DNA of 64,000 bases from Armatimonadota bacterium. GTDB taxonomy: Bacteria; Armatimonadota; Zipacnadia; JAUWAU01. Shown in pieces: positions 16,514 through 25,187 of the stretch. Within the stretch, counting starts at the first letter, position 1; each line of letters begins with the position of its first letter. Under the pieces are notes generated by a model. The model worked only from the letters and a program-made list of their open reading frames with translations, made no database searches and was not told where the DNA came from. The stretch spans positions 186,001 to 250,000 of the forward strand of contig JAUWAU010000005.1 in assembly GCA_030601885.1 (NCBI GenBank), written 5' to 3'. The translations under genes were made by a program, and so were the position numbers.

Positions 16514-18370
16514 GTGAGAACGATTGCAGTTGTGATTGGCGTCGCTGTGGTATTGAGCCTGGCGACGTCACCGGTCGCATCAGATCCAGACCCAACCAGA
16601 GACGTGCCATTCACTCACTGGGCGTATGATGCGGTCCAGAAGCTCGTAGACCTGGGGATCATCCAGGGGTATCCGGATGACACCTTCAAGGGCGACCGGG
16701 CGATGACTCGGTACGAGTTCGCCATGGCCGTTGCCCGCCTGTGGGACAAGATCCCGACGGCCGTGGGCGTCGCGGGCAAGGATGGCGAGCCCGGCAAGGA
16801 CGGCATCGACGGCAAGGACGGCATCGACGGCAAGGATGGCGCACCTGGCAAGGATGGCGCGCCCGGGCGCGAGGCCGGGGAGGGCCAAGCGCCGAGCGAG
16901 GACGAGATCCGCCGCATCTGCCAGAGGCTCATCGACGAGTTCAAGGACGACATCCAGCAGATCAAGGATCACTTGGACCAGAAGAACAAAGAGATCGATG
17001 AGCTTGATGCTCGGGTGACGGCTCTGGAGGAACATCCGGACAGCCCGCATGCCTACGGCTACCTGAAGTATCGGATGGGGCTCGTGGGCGACGCGCTGTT
17101 CACCGCTGAGAGCAGCCTGTTCGGCGGCGACTTTGATGTGCTGACGGCTGCCCTCGGGATCGAGGGCGAGATTCTGGATGGCGTCGCGGGCCGGGTCACG
17201 GTGAAGCTGCACGATCCGCCCTCGTCGGATTCGCTGACTGAGGTGCGGGCGAGCGACGCGACCCTGTGGCTCGACGAGGCCTGGGTAGCCTTCGACACCG
17301 ACGTGATGCATCCGACGAACTGGTCGGTGGGTCGCCAGTTCTACGGCCAGGGTCCTGTTGGCCTGCTGGTGGACGCCTCCCGGTTGGCGGTGCAGGGCGC
17401 CGCGCTGTCGCAGCAGCATGGCGACGTTGGGTTACAGGCCGTCTTCGGAATGGCTCTGTACGACTCGTTCGACCTGCTCGAGAGCGGCGACCCAATCATC
17501 ACGCGCCACCTGGTGAGGGGAGGCGACGGCCTTGTCGCCGCCCGACTCCAGTGGGACGTGGCCGATGACTGGTGCGTCGGCGGCAACTACCTCATCACCG
17601 GTCTCGGTGAGGAGAACGGCTGGAGCGTGGACGTCGAGGGCATGCTCTTCGACCGCAGGCTCGTGGCCGAGTACGCCCGGCTCACCGAGGACGCCTTCGG
17701 ATTCGAGGAGGGCGATCCGTTCTGGGCTGAGCACTGGAACGACGCAGTGCTGTCCCGAAGCCCCCGCGAGCCGGATGCGTGGTACCTCGGCTACGAGCTG
17801 TGGGACACGGGCTCCTTCAACTTCACCGGCTACTGGTCCAAGGTGGACTTCGGATTCAACCCGTTCTACAGCGGCGTGAATCCGTACTACGAGCTGCTCT
17901 CGCCACGGTCGCAGAACGCCGGCTACGCGTGGGAGCGGTGGTTGGACAATCCGCTGATGGCCCACAACCTCGAGGCGATCGGCGGAATCCTCACCTTCGA
18001 CATCGGTGACTGCCCGCTCGAGCTGGGCTACCACCAGCTTCTAAACCGCGACCTGCCGCAGAGGGCGCTGCTGCCCGTCGGTGGCGGTCCGCAGAACTCC
18101 ATCTACGAGGCGACATATGACAAGCTCTGGTCCGCGCGGCTGACCACCGAGATCAGGGACGGCGTGAACGTGGTGTTCACCTACGCCCACCAGGAGCCGA
18201 ATGACGACTTCGGCGGCACGGGCGCGGTCCCGGAGACCCTCGGCGGCTTCCCCAGCGGCCAGGGCGTTGTCCTTGACTCCCTGGTATTCGGGCCGCCAGG
18301 TCCGGCGCCGACGCTCGTGGATCTCGACGAGTTGGATCTGTTCATGGCCACGCTGGAGATCGCCTTCTAA
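16514..18370 (+). CDS. SLH-domain outer-membrane porin with collagen-like and coiled-coil linker
   Basis: A 618-residue outer-membrane protein. Residues 1-23 form a signal peptide ending near ATSPVAS. An SLH domain follows at about 30-80 (THWAYDAVQKLVDLGIIQGY, RYEFAMAVARLWD), which should bind peptidoglycan-linked polymer. Next come ten or so Gly-X-Y triplets rich in GKDG (about 90-120), a coiled coil (about 135-175) and a C-terminal beta-barrel rich in alternating aromatic strands, ending LDLFMATLEIAF with the terminal phenylalanine. This is the OmpM/SlpA plan that tethers the outer membrane in diderm Terrabacteria; the collagen-like stretch is unusual. The GTG start has GGAGGG seven bases upstream. 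A terminator follows the stop. Confidence 0.85.
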   Translation: MRTIAVVIGVAVVLSLATSPVASDPDPTRDVPFTHWAYDAVQKLVDLGIIQGYPDDTFKGDRAMTRYEFAMAVARLWDKIPTAVGVAGKDGEPGKDGIDGKDGIDGKDGAPGKDGAPGREAGEGQAPSEDEIRRICQRLIDEFKDDIQQIKDHLDQKNKEIDELDARVTALEEHPDSPHAYGYLKYRMGLVGDALFTAESSLFGGDFDVLTAALGIEGEILDGVAGRVTVKLHDPPSSDSLTEVRASDATLWLDEAWVAFDTDVMHPTNWSVGRQFYGQGPVGLLVDASRLAVQGAALSQQHGDVGLQAVFGMALYDSFDLLESGDPIITRHLVRGGDGLVAARLQWDVADDWCVGGNYLITGLGEENGWSVDVEGMLFDRRLVAEYARLTEDAFGFEEGDPFWAEHWNDAVLSRSPREPDAWYLGYELWDTGSFNFTGYWSKVDFGFNPFYSGVNPYYELLSPRSQNAGYAWERWLDNPLMAHNLEAIGGILTFDIGDCPLELGYHQLLNRDLPQRALLPVGGGPQNSIYEATYDKLWSARLTTEIRDGVNVVFTYAHQEPNDDFGGTGAVPETLGGFPSGQGVVLDSLVFGPPGPAPTLVDLDELDLFMATLEIAF

Positions 18371-18403
18371 GCGTGCCGTGAACCACGGTCTTGGTCAGAC
18401 ATC

Positions 18404-18440
18404 GAAGCGCCCTCGGCATGTGCCGAGGGCGCTTCCTTTG
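18404..18440. terminator. Terminator hairpin between convergent envelope genes
   Basis: GAAGCGCCCTCGGCA (18404-18418) pairs perfectly with TGCCGAGGGCGCTTC (18421-18435), giving a 15-base stem. It follows the porin stop by 34 bases and lies in front of the convergent gene end at 18482. The T-run is weak, but the hairpin is symmetric enough to serve both directions. Confidence 0.75.
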
Positions 18441-18481
18441 ACTGCTCTGGTGCTGAGTGTGTCGCCCGGCTCAGGCACGCT

Positions 18482-19531
18482 CTACCACTGGGCTTGCAGG
18501 CCTGCCGTCACCATCCGCTCAATATCCTCGCCCAGCCCGGCGGCAATGTACAGCGGGCCCAGGTCCAGCCCAGCCCCGACCGTGGGGTCGCCGTCGTAGA
18601 GCCCAACCTGAACGGAGAGCACCGCCGGGAACTGGTAACGCGCACCCAGGTGAAGGCTCGGGTCCGGCCTCGGCGAGAAGCCCAGCAGGTTGTGCAGATC
18701 CGCCGCCAGCGTCAGGCCGCCACGCCTGTAGGCGGCCCCCACGTCAAGCGTCGTGGCCAGCTTCGTCTTGGCACCTTTGCCGAAGAAGGTTGGATTGGTG
18801 ATGTTGCGCAGCGTCGCTCCGTACGTCACGTGCTCGTTGGCCTCGTAAAGGGCGCCGGCGTCGAAGGTGACCATCCGCTTGTTGGGCTCGAGGGTTGGGT
18901 CGGTCCTGACCACGATGTTCCCCTGGCTATCTCCCACATAGTTGGCAGCCACGGCCCTGCCGTAGATGTAGCGGAGCGAGGCGCCGAGTCGTAACTTCTC
19001 ATTCGCCTTCCAGCCGTGCGAGAGCGCCCCGCTGGCGAAGACCGCCGCCTTCCCTTGAATGCGCACCTGGTTCGCAGCGGGCTCGCTCAGACGTGCGCGG
19101 GCCAGGCCGAACGTCGTCACGGATAGGGCCCATCCGTGGCTGTGGAGCGCGAACTGCGGCGCCAGCGTGGCCCCGTATGCGCCCTTCATCTTGTCAACCA
19201 AGCGCTTGGCGTCCTCGTAGTCGAAGTCGTCGGGATCGATCAGGTCGATCAGATCGCCGGCGTCGCGCGCCTTGTCCAGGTTCTGGCCGGCAAACGTTAT
19301 GTGGAATGCCAGCGCCGAGTTGCCAACGCGCGAAAGCCCCGCCGGATTCCAGTACACCGTACTGACATCGTCCGCCACGGCCACGAAGGCCCCGCCCATG
19401 GTTGTCGGCTCAACTCCCGGAGACACGTCCGAAAGCTGGTCCTCAAGTCCGATCCGGTCCGCCCACACCGCCGGCCACGCGATGAACAGCAGAACTGCGA
19501 TTGTGATGAAACTGCAAAGCCTGCACTGCAT
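18482..19531 (-). CDS. PorV/UPF0164-like outer-membrane beta-barrel protein
   Basis: A 349-residue exported protein with a signal peptide (FITIAVLLFIAWPAVWA). The mature start (PGVEPTTMGGAFVAVADDVS followed by VYWNPAGLSR) is the hallmark of the PorV/UPF0164/TraF-like barrel families. Repeated strands ending in aromatic residues follow, as in FadL-fold barrels. Its role in the outer membrane is probably a small channel or assembly factor; the family alone does not say which. It converges on the SLH porin gene. Confidence 0.75.
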   Translation of the reverse strand: MQCRLCSFITIAVLLFIAWPAVWADRIGLEDQLSDVSPGVEPTTMGGAFVAVADDVSTVYWNPAGLSRVGNSALAFHITFAGQNLDKARDAGDLIDLIDPDDFDYEDAKRLVDKMKGAYGATLAPQFALHSHGWALSVTTFGLARARLSEPAANQVRIQGKAAVFASGALSHGWKANEKLRLGASLRYIYGRAVAANYVGDSQGNIVVRTDPTLEPNKRMVTFDAGALYEANEHVTYGATLRNITNPTFFGKGAKTKLATTLDVGAAYRRGGLTLAADLHNLLGFSPRPDPSLHLGARYQFPAVLSVQVGLYDGDPTVGAGLDLGPLYIAAGLGEDIERMVTAGLQAQW

Positions 19532-19845
19532 TTGCCTTCCCCCTTCTAGGATTGTGCCCCGACGCAGCCCCGCGCGCCGGCGCGTTGGAGATCCTTCGCC
19601 GCCTGGCGCTCTTCACCTCCCCGGAGGTGCTCCGCGGCGAGGGCGCTCGGCAGTGGTTGGTGGTCAGCGATCAGTTGCACGCGACGCCTGAGCACTGGCC
19701 TGGGCAGGCCCCCGCGGCCAGCGGGGTGCCGGCGGGAGGAGTGGCCTCAGGTCCTTGCCAATCGCGGCAATAATGAGTAAGGTGCTGGCGTCGGCGGCAT
19801 ACTCGCCATCGCCGCCCCCGCAAGATATCTGGGACGTCACCAGCC
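19532..19845. other. Gap without a supported gene
   Basis: This 314-base stretch lies between divergent genes. It has a small plus-strand open frame (19552-19773) that I do not accept. Around 19653-19678 it holds a direct-repeat-like run (GTGGTTGGTGGTCAGCGATC), similar in style to the repeat at 27697-27730. I see no clear promoter for either flanking gene. Confidence 0.5.
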
Positions 19846-20109
19846 ATGACATTGCCGCTGAAGATCGAGGTGGGGGATCGGGTGCGTCTCAAGAAGCCGC
19901 ATGCGTGTGGCAGTTACCACTGGGAGGTAGTGCGCACCGGCGCGGACATCCGGGCCAAGTGCCTTGGCTGCGGACGCTTGGTCATGCGGTCCCGCGCCTA
20001 CTTCGAGCGGCGGATTCGGGAGTTCCTGGCCCCGGATGAGCCGGTGCCTCCGCCGATCTTGCCAAAGCGCAAACGCCGCAGGCAGTCTCACCAGCCTCAG
20101 AAGCCGTGA
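19846..20109 (+). CDS. DUF951 family protein
   Basis: An 87-residue protein with the DUF951 consensus: GDRVRLKKPHACGSYHWEV, then KCLGCGRLVMRSRAYFERR. The family is small and widespread in Firmicutes and relatives. It carries a CxxC knuckle (CLGC) that may bind zinc, and it has no established function. The C-terminal tail (PKRKRRRQSHQPQ) is basic and may contact nucleic acid. The next open frame begins with a GTGA overlap at 20106, but its real start is probably later. Confidence 0.85.
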   Translation: MTLPLKIEVGDRVRLKKPHACGSYHWEVVRTGADIRAKCLGCGRLVMRSRAYFERRIREFLAPDEPVPPPILPKRKRRRQSHQPQKP

Positions 20110-20203
20110 GCGGCGACGCGTGCTCTGAGGCCCTTTGCCAGACGACTGTGACCGCCGATCGACGCTCAGTGGGCTGCCTCGAAGATTCGTGTCCGGTCTG
20201 GCT

Positions 20204-20270
20204 GCGGTGGCATTGTAGCGCGGGGTCTCCGTCCCCCGCCTGGCCGAGGTGGCATGCTTTTGGCCCTCGC
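20204..20270. repeat. Interspersed GC-rich repeat ahead of the YkgJ-like gene
   Basis: The stretch containing GTGGCATTGTAGCGCGGGGT followed by CTCCGTCCCCCGC is partly palindromic and has the look of a dispersed intergenic repeat rather than coding sequence. It is one reason for placing the start of the next gene at 20307. Confidence 0.4.
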
Positions 20271-20306
20271 GCCATCTTCATCGTTTCCGGGTGGCCCAAC
20301 AGGCCC

Positions 20307-20777
20307 ATGAAGAACTGCTTCGATGGACCGGCACCGATGCAGATGAGTCCTGAGGACAGCGCTCGCCTGCGGCGTCTGTGGGACGAGCTGCCGAACGAGG
20401 AGTGCGACGGCTGCGATGCGTGCGGGGAGAAGTGCGCCGGCGACATAGCCATGACGCACTGGGAATTCGAGCAGGCGCGATCGTTCCTCGCCCTCCGCGG
20501 CGGGCCGGCGCGCCCGCCAGAGACGCCGGCGCGGGGAGCATTCGGCCCACCGTGTCGTTTTCGAGACGACACCGCCGGCCGCTGTCACATCTACCCGGTG
20601 CGGCCACTGATCTGCCGGCTCTTCGGACTCGTCGAATGGCTGCCGTGCCCGCTGGGGCGCTGGGGCGTGCGCGTGCCGGACGGTATCGAGATAATGCGCT
20701 GGTATGCAGAGCTTGGCCCGCGGACCTACGAGCATTGGCTGAGCGCATCTGTGAAGAACGTTCACACGGAGGCCTGA
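20307..20777 (+). CDS. YkgJ-type cysteine-cluster protein
   Basis: A 156-residue protein of the YkgJ (CxxCxxCC-type) family, proposed to bind zinc or an iron-sulfur centre. The ligands are in CDGCDACGEKC (about residues 32-42) and the pair PCRFRD and GRCHIYPVRPLICRLFG. The frame is open back to 20106, but the extra part covers repeat-like sequence, so I use the ATG at 20307; the ATG at 20337 is an alternative. It ends 4 bases before the SRPBCC gene, which suggests co-transcription. Confidence 0.7.
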   Translation: MKNCFDGPAPMQMSPEDSARLRRLWDELPNEECDGCDACGEKCAGDIAMTHWEFEQARSFLALRGGPARPPETPARGAFGPPCRFRDDTAGRCHIYPVRPLICRLFGLVEWLPCPLGRWGVRVPDGIEIMRWYAELGPRTYEHWLSASVKNVHTEA

Positions 20778-20781
20778 GTTT

Positions 20782-21237
20782 ATGCCCACGGTGGGAAGCC
20801 AACTCACGATCAACGAGAGCCCAGATGTGGTGTATGAAGCAGCACGCGACAAAATCGAGACTCTGGCCGACTTCCTCGCGAACGTAGACAGCATCGAGGT
20901 GCTGGAGCGGGACGAGGGTCGATCGGTCAGCAAGTGGGTGGGCCAGATACAGACGCCCTTCGGCGCCCCGCTGCGGTTCTCGTGGACGGAAGAGGACATC
21001 TGGGACGATGCGGCGCGGACGTGCACGTTCAAGCAAATGGAGGGCGATTTTGACCAGTACGATGGTGTGTGGCGATTCGGCTCCGCGGGTGATGGGTGCG
21101 AGACACATTTGACCATCAACTACGCCAAGGAGATCCCCGGGCTGGGCCCGCTGATTCAGAACCTGCTGCACTCCAAAGTGCAGGAGATGTGCGAGGACAC
21201 CCTCAACGGGCTCAAGCGGATGGTCGAAGGCGGGTAG
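20782..21237 (+). CDS. SRPBCC (START/polyketide-cyclase-like) domain protein
   Basis: A 151-residue single-domain protein of the helix-grip fold. The pattern fits: a first strand (GSQLTINESPDVVYEAA), central strands (SVSKWVGQIQ; TCTFKQMEGDFDQYDGVWRF; CETHLTINY) and a long C-terminal helix. Such proteins bind lipids or quinone-like hydrophobic ligands. It lies between the YkgJ-like gene and the FAD dehydrogenase and may act with one of them. Confidence 0.75.
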   Translation: MPTVGSQLTINESPDVVYEAARDKIETLADFLANVDSIEVLERDEGRSVSKWVGQIQTPFGAPLRFSWTEEDIWDDAARTCTFKQMEGDFDQYDGVWRFGSAGDGCETHLTINYAKEIPGLGPLIQNLLHSKVQEMCEDTLNGLKRMVEGG

Positions 21238-21243
21238 GGAGCT

Positions 21244-22626
21244 GTGCAGCGGCAGTACGACGTGGTGATCGTAGGCGCCGGTCCGGCGGGGATATTCAGT
21301 GCGCTCACGCTTGCCGAAAGCAGCGACCTCGCGGTAGCCATTGTCGAGCGCGGGCCCGATTCCGGACAGCGATGCTGCGCGATGCGCCAGGGCGCCACGC
21401 GCTGCCTGAAGGAGGAGCCCTGCGCGCTGCTCTCCGGCTGGGGTGGAGCGGGCGCGTTCTGCGACGGAAAGCTGAATCTCTCCCTCGAGATCGGCGGTCG
21501 CCTCGCCGACTATATCGGCAAGAAAGCCGCCGCCGCCCTCATCGAGCACGTGGACGCAACCTATCGCCGTTTTGGCGCCCCCGATCGCATATTCGCCCCG
21601 AACAGCGATATGCTTCGGGAGGCGCGTGACAAGGCCGTCCGCGCGGAGATGCAGCTCCTCTCTGCCAGGGTGCGCCACCTCGGCACCGACAACTGCCCCC
21701 AGATCATGCAGCGCATGCGCGAGGCGGTGGACGGCCGCGTCGCGGTTTACGCCGGCACCGATGTCGAGCACATCGTCACGGATGCCGGCACCACGACCGG
21801 TGTGAGACTCCGCAGCGGCGACCAGTTGGCAGCTCGCTACGTCGTGCTAGCACCAGGTCGCAGCGGCGCCGCGTGGTTGGCGACGGAGGCCGAACGGCTT
21901 GGTCTTGACACCCTCCGCAGCCCCGTGGACGTCGGCGTGCGGGTCGAGGTGCCTGCCGCCCTCATGGAACATCTCACCAGCGAGTTCTATGAGGTCAAGC
22001 TCCTGTACCACTCCAAGTCATTCGACACCCTCGTGCGCACCTTCTGCATGTGCCCGCACGGCGAGGTGACGATGGAGCACACGGCCGGCATCATCAGCGT
22101 GAACGGCCATAGCTGGGCCAACAAGCCGACGCGCAACACCAACTTCGCCCTGCTGTGCAGCAATACGTTCACCGAGCCCTTCAAGCAGCCCATCGAATAC
22201 GGGCAAAACATCGCGCGCCTCGCCAACATGCTCGGCGACGGCGTGCTCGTGCAGCGCCTCGGCGATCTGCGGCGCGGCCGCCGCTCAACCCATGCCCGGC
22301 TGCGCCACAGCCCACTGCGGCCTACGCTGCCCCAGGCCACACCGGGCGATCTGAGCTTCGTGTTGCCGCACCGTCACCTGAGCAGCATCCTGGAGATGCT
22401 GGACGCCCTTGAAGCACTCGCCCCTGGCGTCGCCGGTCGCCACACGCTGTTGTACGGTGTGGAGGTCAAGTTCTACTCGTCGCGCCTGAAGCTGTCGGAC
22501 TGCCTCGAGACACAGGTGCAGAACCTCTTCGCCATCGGAGATGGGGCCGGGGTCAGCCGCGGCCTGGTGCAAGCCTCCGCCTGCGGCGTCGTTGCCGCCC
22601 GGGAGATCATCCGCCGGGCGCACTGA
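21244..22626 (+). CDS. FAD-dependent dehydrogenase (COG2509-like)
   Basis: A 460-residue flavoprotein. The FAD-binding dinucleotide motif is VVIVGAGPAGIFSALTLAE at the N-terminus. A second conserved motif (LFAIGDGAGVSRGLVQASA) contacts FAD near the C-terminus, and cysteines in the segment GQRCCAMRQGATRC are typical of this uncharacterised family. The GTG at 21244 is preceded by GGGAG. It starts 6 bases after the SRPBCC gene. The electron donor and acceptor are unknown. Confidence 0.8.
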   Translation: MQRQYDVVIVGAGPAGIFSALTLAESSDLAVAIVERGPDSGQRCCAMRQGATRCLKEEPCALLSGWGGAGAFCDGKLNLSLEIGGRLADYIGKKAAAALIEHVDATYRRFGAPDRIFAPNSDMLREARDKAVRAEMQLLSARVRHLGTDNCPQIMQRMREAVDGRVAVYAGTDVEHIVTDAGTTTGVRLRSGDQLAARYVVLAPGRSGAAWLATEAERLGLDTLRSPVDVGVRVEVPAALMEHLTSEFYEVKLLYHSKSFDTLVRTFCMCPHGEVTMEHTAGIISVNGHSWANKPTRNTNFALLCSNTFTEPFKQPIEYGQNIARLANMLGDGVLVQRLGDLRRGRRSTHARLRHSPLRPTLPQATPGDLSFVLPHRHLSSILEMLDALEALAPGVAGRHTLLYGVEVKFYSSRLKLSDCLETQVQNLFAIGDGAGVSRGLVQASACGVVAAREIIRRAH

Positions 22627-22836
22627 GACATCCTCGGCACCGTTGCCGCCCCGGCTCGGCCTCTCTACACCTGTGCACCACGAGGGACGCCCCCATCAGC
22701 ACTGCACGCACTCGCGATCGGCCATGACATCGCTCAATCCCGCTGAATCGGAGCCCGTTGACGCCTATCGAGAACTGTGACATAGATGACCGGCACAGCG
22801 GCCGACACACTGATCATCGAGCGCCACATCATGTAA

Positions 22837-23099
22837 TCCCTGTCATATGCGTGGCAAGCGGCGCAACCAGGTGCTCTGGTTGACTTTGTGGGTGGTGCGG
22901 ACGGGGCCGAGGAGTAGGCGACTCAGGAACTCGGGGGGAAGCCGCCGGAGCGGGAGAGCTCGGCCGGCCTGCGGAGGCGGACGGCGGGGCGAGCTGGAGC
23001 GAGCCAGAGGTGCGCGAGTGGCTGGCGGGGGCGGAGTTCTCGACGGTGGAGCGGGTGGATACTGAGGTGGGCACGACGCTGATGATTGGGATCAGGTAA
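22837..23099 (+). pseudogene. Degraded C-terminal gene fragment, possibly a methyltransferase
   Basis: Two conceptual segments line up: AWQAAQPGALVDFVGG in one frame, ended by a TAG at 22915, and from about 22938 EVREWLAGAEFSTVERV through VGTTLMIGIR in the next frame, ended by TAA at 23097. The second part has the look of the last helix-strand unit of a class I methyltransferase. A one-base change in the run of Gs at 22933-22938 would join the frames. No start or upstream domain is present. The rest of the gap 22627-22836 holds nothing that I recognise. Confidence 0.35.
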
Positions 23100-23122
23100 G
23101 GCACGCAGTCGAGGAGGGGCGC

Positions 23123-24046
23123 CTACAGGAGCTTACCCGCCCACGCCACGACTCGCCTATGCGCGTCGGGCGGAATTGCCGACGTGCGAGCTTCCATGGA
23201 CAACAGCCGGTTGGGCCGTCCGGCCACCTTGACCGTGAAATCCCCAAGCTCGTGACGTCCCACCAAAGGCTGAAGCGTGAGTTCCGACTTGGGTCTGCAG
23301 GCAATCTGCCACTTGCGGGTCGATATCCGGACGAGGCAGAAATCAACGGAGTGGTGTCGGAAGGGCTTGCCGCCGATGAAAACGCCGGGCCGGTCGGACG
23401 TGTCGTACACCGCCATCGGCCTGCCACTGGCTGTGTCCACCACGCGTGGTTCCTGAGCCAGAATCTGCTCCGCCAGCTGCTCGCACGCCACCTGCTCATC
23501 GATTCTGGAGACATCCTCCTCGGTCAGTTCGTGGTCATAGGCCAACCGTTCCAGGACGTCCCTGTCACAGTGGGCAGTGTAGCTTGCAAGCAGGCGAAAC
23601 CAATCTCGCTCCCACTGCGTTCCCTTTTCACTTGCATAGCATATCCTACCCACTCGTGCGTAGTAAGGATCCTCGGCTTCGAGCCATCGTGCAAGGAGAG
23701 CGCCGGCGGGGGTATGAAGTGCTTCGTTGTACTCCACGTGCGCACAGGCGAGACGCATGCGCTTGAGCAGACCGTCAGCCCATGGGTGGTGGTCGATCCA
23801 GTAGACCTGGACGCCGACCCCTGCCAATCGCTCTACCACCTCAGCAGCACGCACGTTAACGGGAATGTCGGTCACGTAGATCCTGTCGGGCGGCGTATCG
23901 CGCTTGAGAAGGCCGGCGAGTTTGTCGGCAATCCACCTGGGATTCGAATAGTGCAGCTCGCAGTGAGAGTCCTCCCGGCGCAGAAGCTGAGCCGCGCAGG
24001 TCATACCGTCTACGTCACCGTGGGTGACGATGGCTGCCTCACGCAT
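23123..24046 (-). CDS. DHH-family phosphoesterase-like protein
   Basis: A 307-residue protein with the DHH superfamily metal-site motifs: THGDVDGMTCAAQLL (residues 8-22, motif I), VTDIPVN (about 58-64, motif II) and WIDHHPW (83-89, the DHH motif itself). RecJ and NrnA relatives hydrolyse single-stranded DNA, short oligonucleotides or cyclic dinucleotides. The C-terminal region (GVFIGGKPFRHHSVDF) may be the DHHA1-like substrate domain. Its ATG overlaps the stop of the nuclease-like gene (TGATG at 24048-24044), so the two proteins are very probably made together and may work as a unit. Confidence 0.8.
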   Translation of the reverse strand: MREAAIVTHGDVDGMTCAAQLLRREDSHCELHYSNPRWIADKLAGLLKRDTPPDRIYVTDIPVNVRAAEVVERLAGVGVQVYWIDHHPWADGLLKRMRLACAHVEYNEALHTPAGALLARWLEAEDPYYARVGRICYASEKGTQWERDWFRLLASYTAHCDRDVLERLAYDHELTEEDVSRIDEQVACEQLAEQILAQEPRVVDTASGRPMAVYDTSDRPGVFIGGKPFRHHSVDFCLVRISTRKWQIACRPKSELTLQPLVGRHELGDFTVKVAGRPNRLLSMEARTSAIPPDAHRRVVAWAGKLL

Positions 24047-24924
24047 CAGATTGTTCTCCACTCCCCCGGCGGCGGAAGCACGTACTCTTCCTGGGACAGA
24101 CATACCAGTTTCGCTCGGAGCCGGGCGGCGCGTGCGGCAGTACGCAGCCCCAGCAGGAGTTTGCTCGTGAGCTCGCGCTCGCACAACACCACCAGACATT
24201 CCACGGGGGGCGGCGCACTGGGGAATGCTACCGCAGCGGGCAGCAACCCAAGCTCTTGCTTCTGCGAGATCACCTTTCTGTATGCATTGGCAAGACATTC
24301 GCGGAGTCGTCCCGCCGGGGCAAAGACCTCGTAATACGCCTTCGTCTGGTCTATCAAGGATTGAGCGAGGACTTTCTGTCCCTGCTTGATCTCCGTCAGG
24401 AGCACCCGCACGCCGCCGTCTGGCAAGGACAGGAGTCCGAGCAAATCGGCTTTCTTTGGCACTCCGTGCATCTGCACTTGGCGGTCGAAAAACACGACGG
24501 GCGATGTCGGCCCGTTGTTGGCCCGGATGATCCTCTCTTCCAGTGTTCGCTCGCGTTTTGCCAGGGCTCGCGCGTTCGCCATGATGGTGGCGAAGCCAGC
24601 GAGGTAGGCGGCGACAAAGGCATCAGATACCTCATAGCAGATGCCCCTTGGGTTCCGCCGCCGTTCGCCCGGCAGACGCGTCTCGCCCACGTACTTCTCG
24701 TGTATCGCAGCTTCGTAGCCGGCCTTCGGTCTCTCGCGGAGTTGGAGCACACAGCATCCGTCGGCATAGAAATCGATGTAGTGCTCGCGGATCTGCACGT
24801 CGAGAGGATGGTCTCTGGCGCGCTCCAGGATCCCGGCAAAGCGGCCACTTGCCAGCTCTGTGACGAACGCGTCAGATACGCCGCGTGCAAACGTCTTGTT
24901 CGGTTTGGTGACGGTGCTTCCCAC
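24046..24924 (-). CDS. Putative PD-(D/E)XK nuclease, partner of the DHH protein
   Basis: A 292-residue protein of no family that I can name. Residues 160-197 fit the PD-(D/E)XK nuclease core: ADLLGLL with D160, LLTEIKQG with E178 and K180, and a trailing QTKAYY with Q193 and Y197 like the RecB/Cas4 QxxxY motif. The preceding helix (TLEERIIRANNG) may supply a further acidic ligand. The GTG at 24924 has a perfect AGGAGG six bases upstream. The function is inferred from motifs only. Confidence 0.65.
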   Translation of the reverse strand: MGSTVTKPNKTFARGVSDAFVTELASGRFAGILERARDHPLDVQIREHYIDFYADGCCVLQLRERPKAGYEAAIHEKYVGETRLPGERRRNPRGICYEVSDAFVAAYLAGFATIMANARALAKRERTLEERIIRANNGPTSPVVFFDRQVQMHGVPKKADLLGLLSLPDGGVRVLLTEIKQGQKVLAQSLIDQTKAYYEVFAPAGRLRECLANAYRKVISQKQELGLLPAAVAFPSAPPPVECLVVLCERELTSKLLLGLRTAARAARLRAKLVCLSQEEYVLPPPGEWRTI

Positions 24925-25121
24925 CGCAAGCCTCCTGTCGGTAACAGGCGGAAACTGCGTACAATCTGCGAAGCGTTGAAGCGTCCGCGCTGTCAGGTTC
25001 CCACTGAGATGTACCATAAACCCGTAGCCGATGTCGCGTCGGATTCTGCCACAGTCTCGGCGGGCGCTGTGAGGGCAAGCCGACCGGAGGTGGGCCGAGA
25101 CGCGGAGGATCGCCGGCCCCC

Positions 25122-25150
25122 TTGGCGGATCGTCGCCGCGCGTGTATATT
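25122..25150 (+). promoter_or_regulatory. Promoter of the MrfA-like helicase gene
   Basis: TTGGCG (25122-25127), 17-base spacer, TATATT (25145-25150). Transcription would start near 25157, about 31 bases before the ATG at 25188. The gene is divergent from the nuclease/DHH pair. Confidence 0.5.
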
Positions 25151-25187
25151 GGTCCTGCTGCCGGAGGACGGCGGCAGGATCATTTGT

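Noticed and set aside
19552-19773. Small plus-strand open frame in the 19.5-19.8 kb gap
   Set aside because: It has no recognisable domain and no ribosome site, and it runs through repeat-like sequence.
20278-21771. 497-codon open frame on the minus strand
   Set aside because: It runs across three recognisable plus-strand genes (YkgJ, SRPBCC, FAD dehydrogenase) and has no domain.
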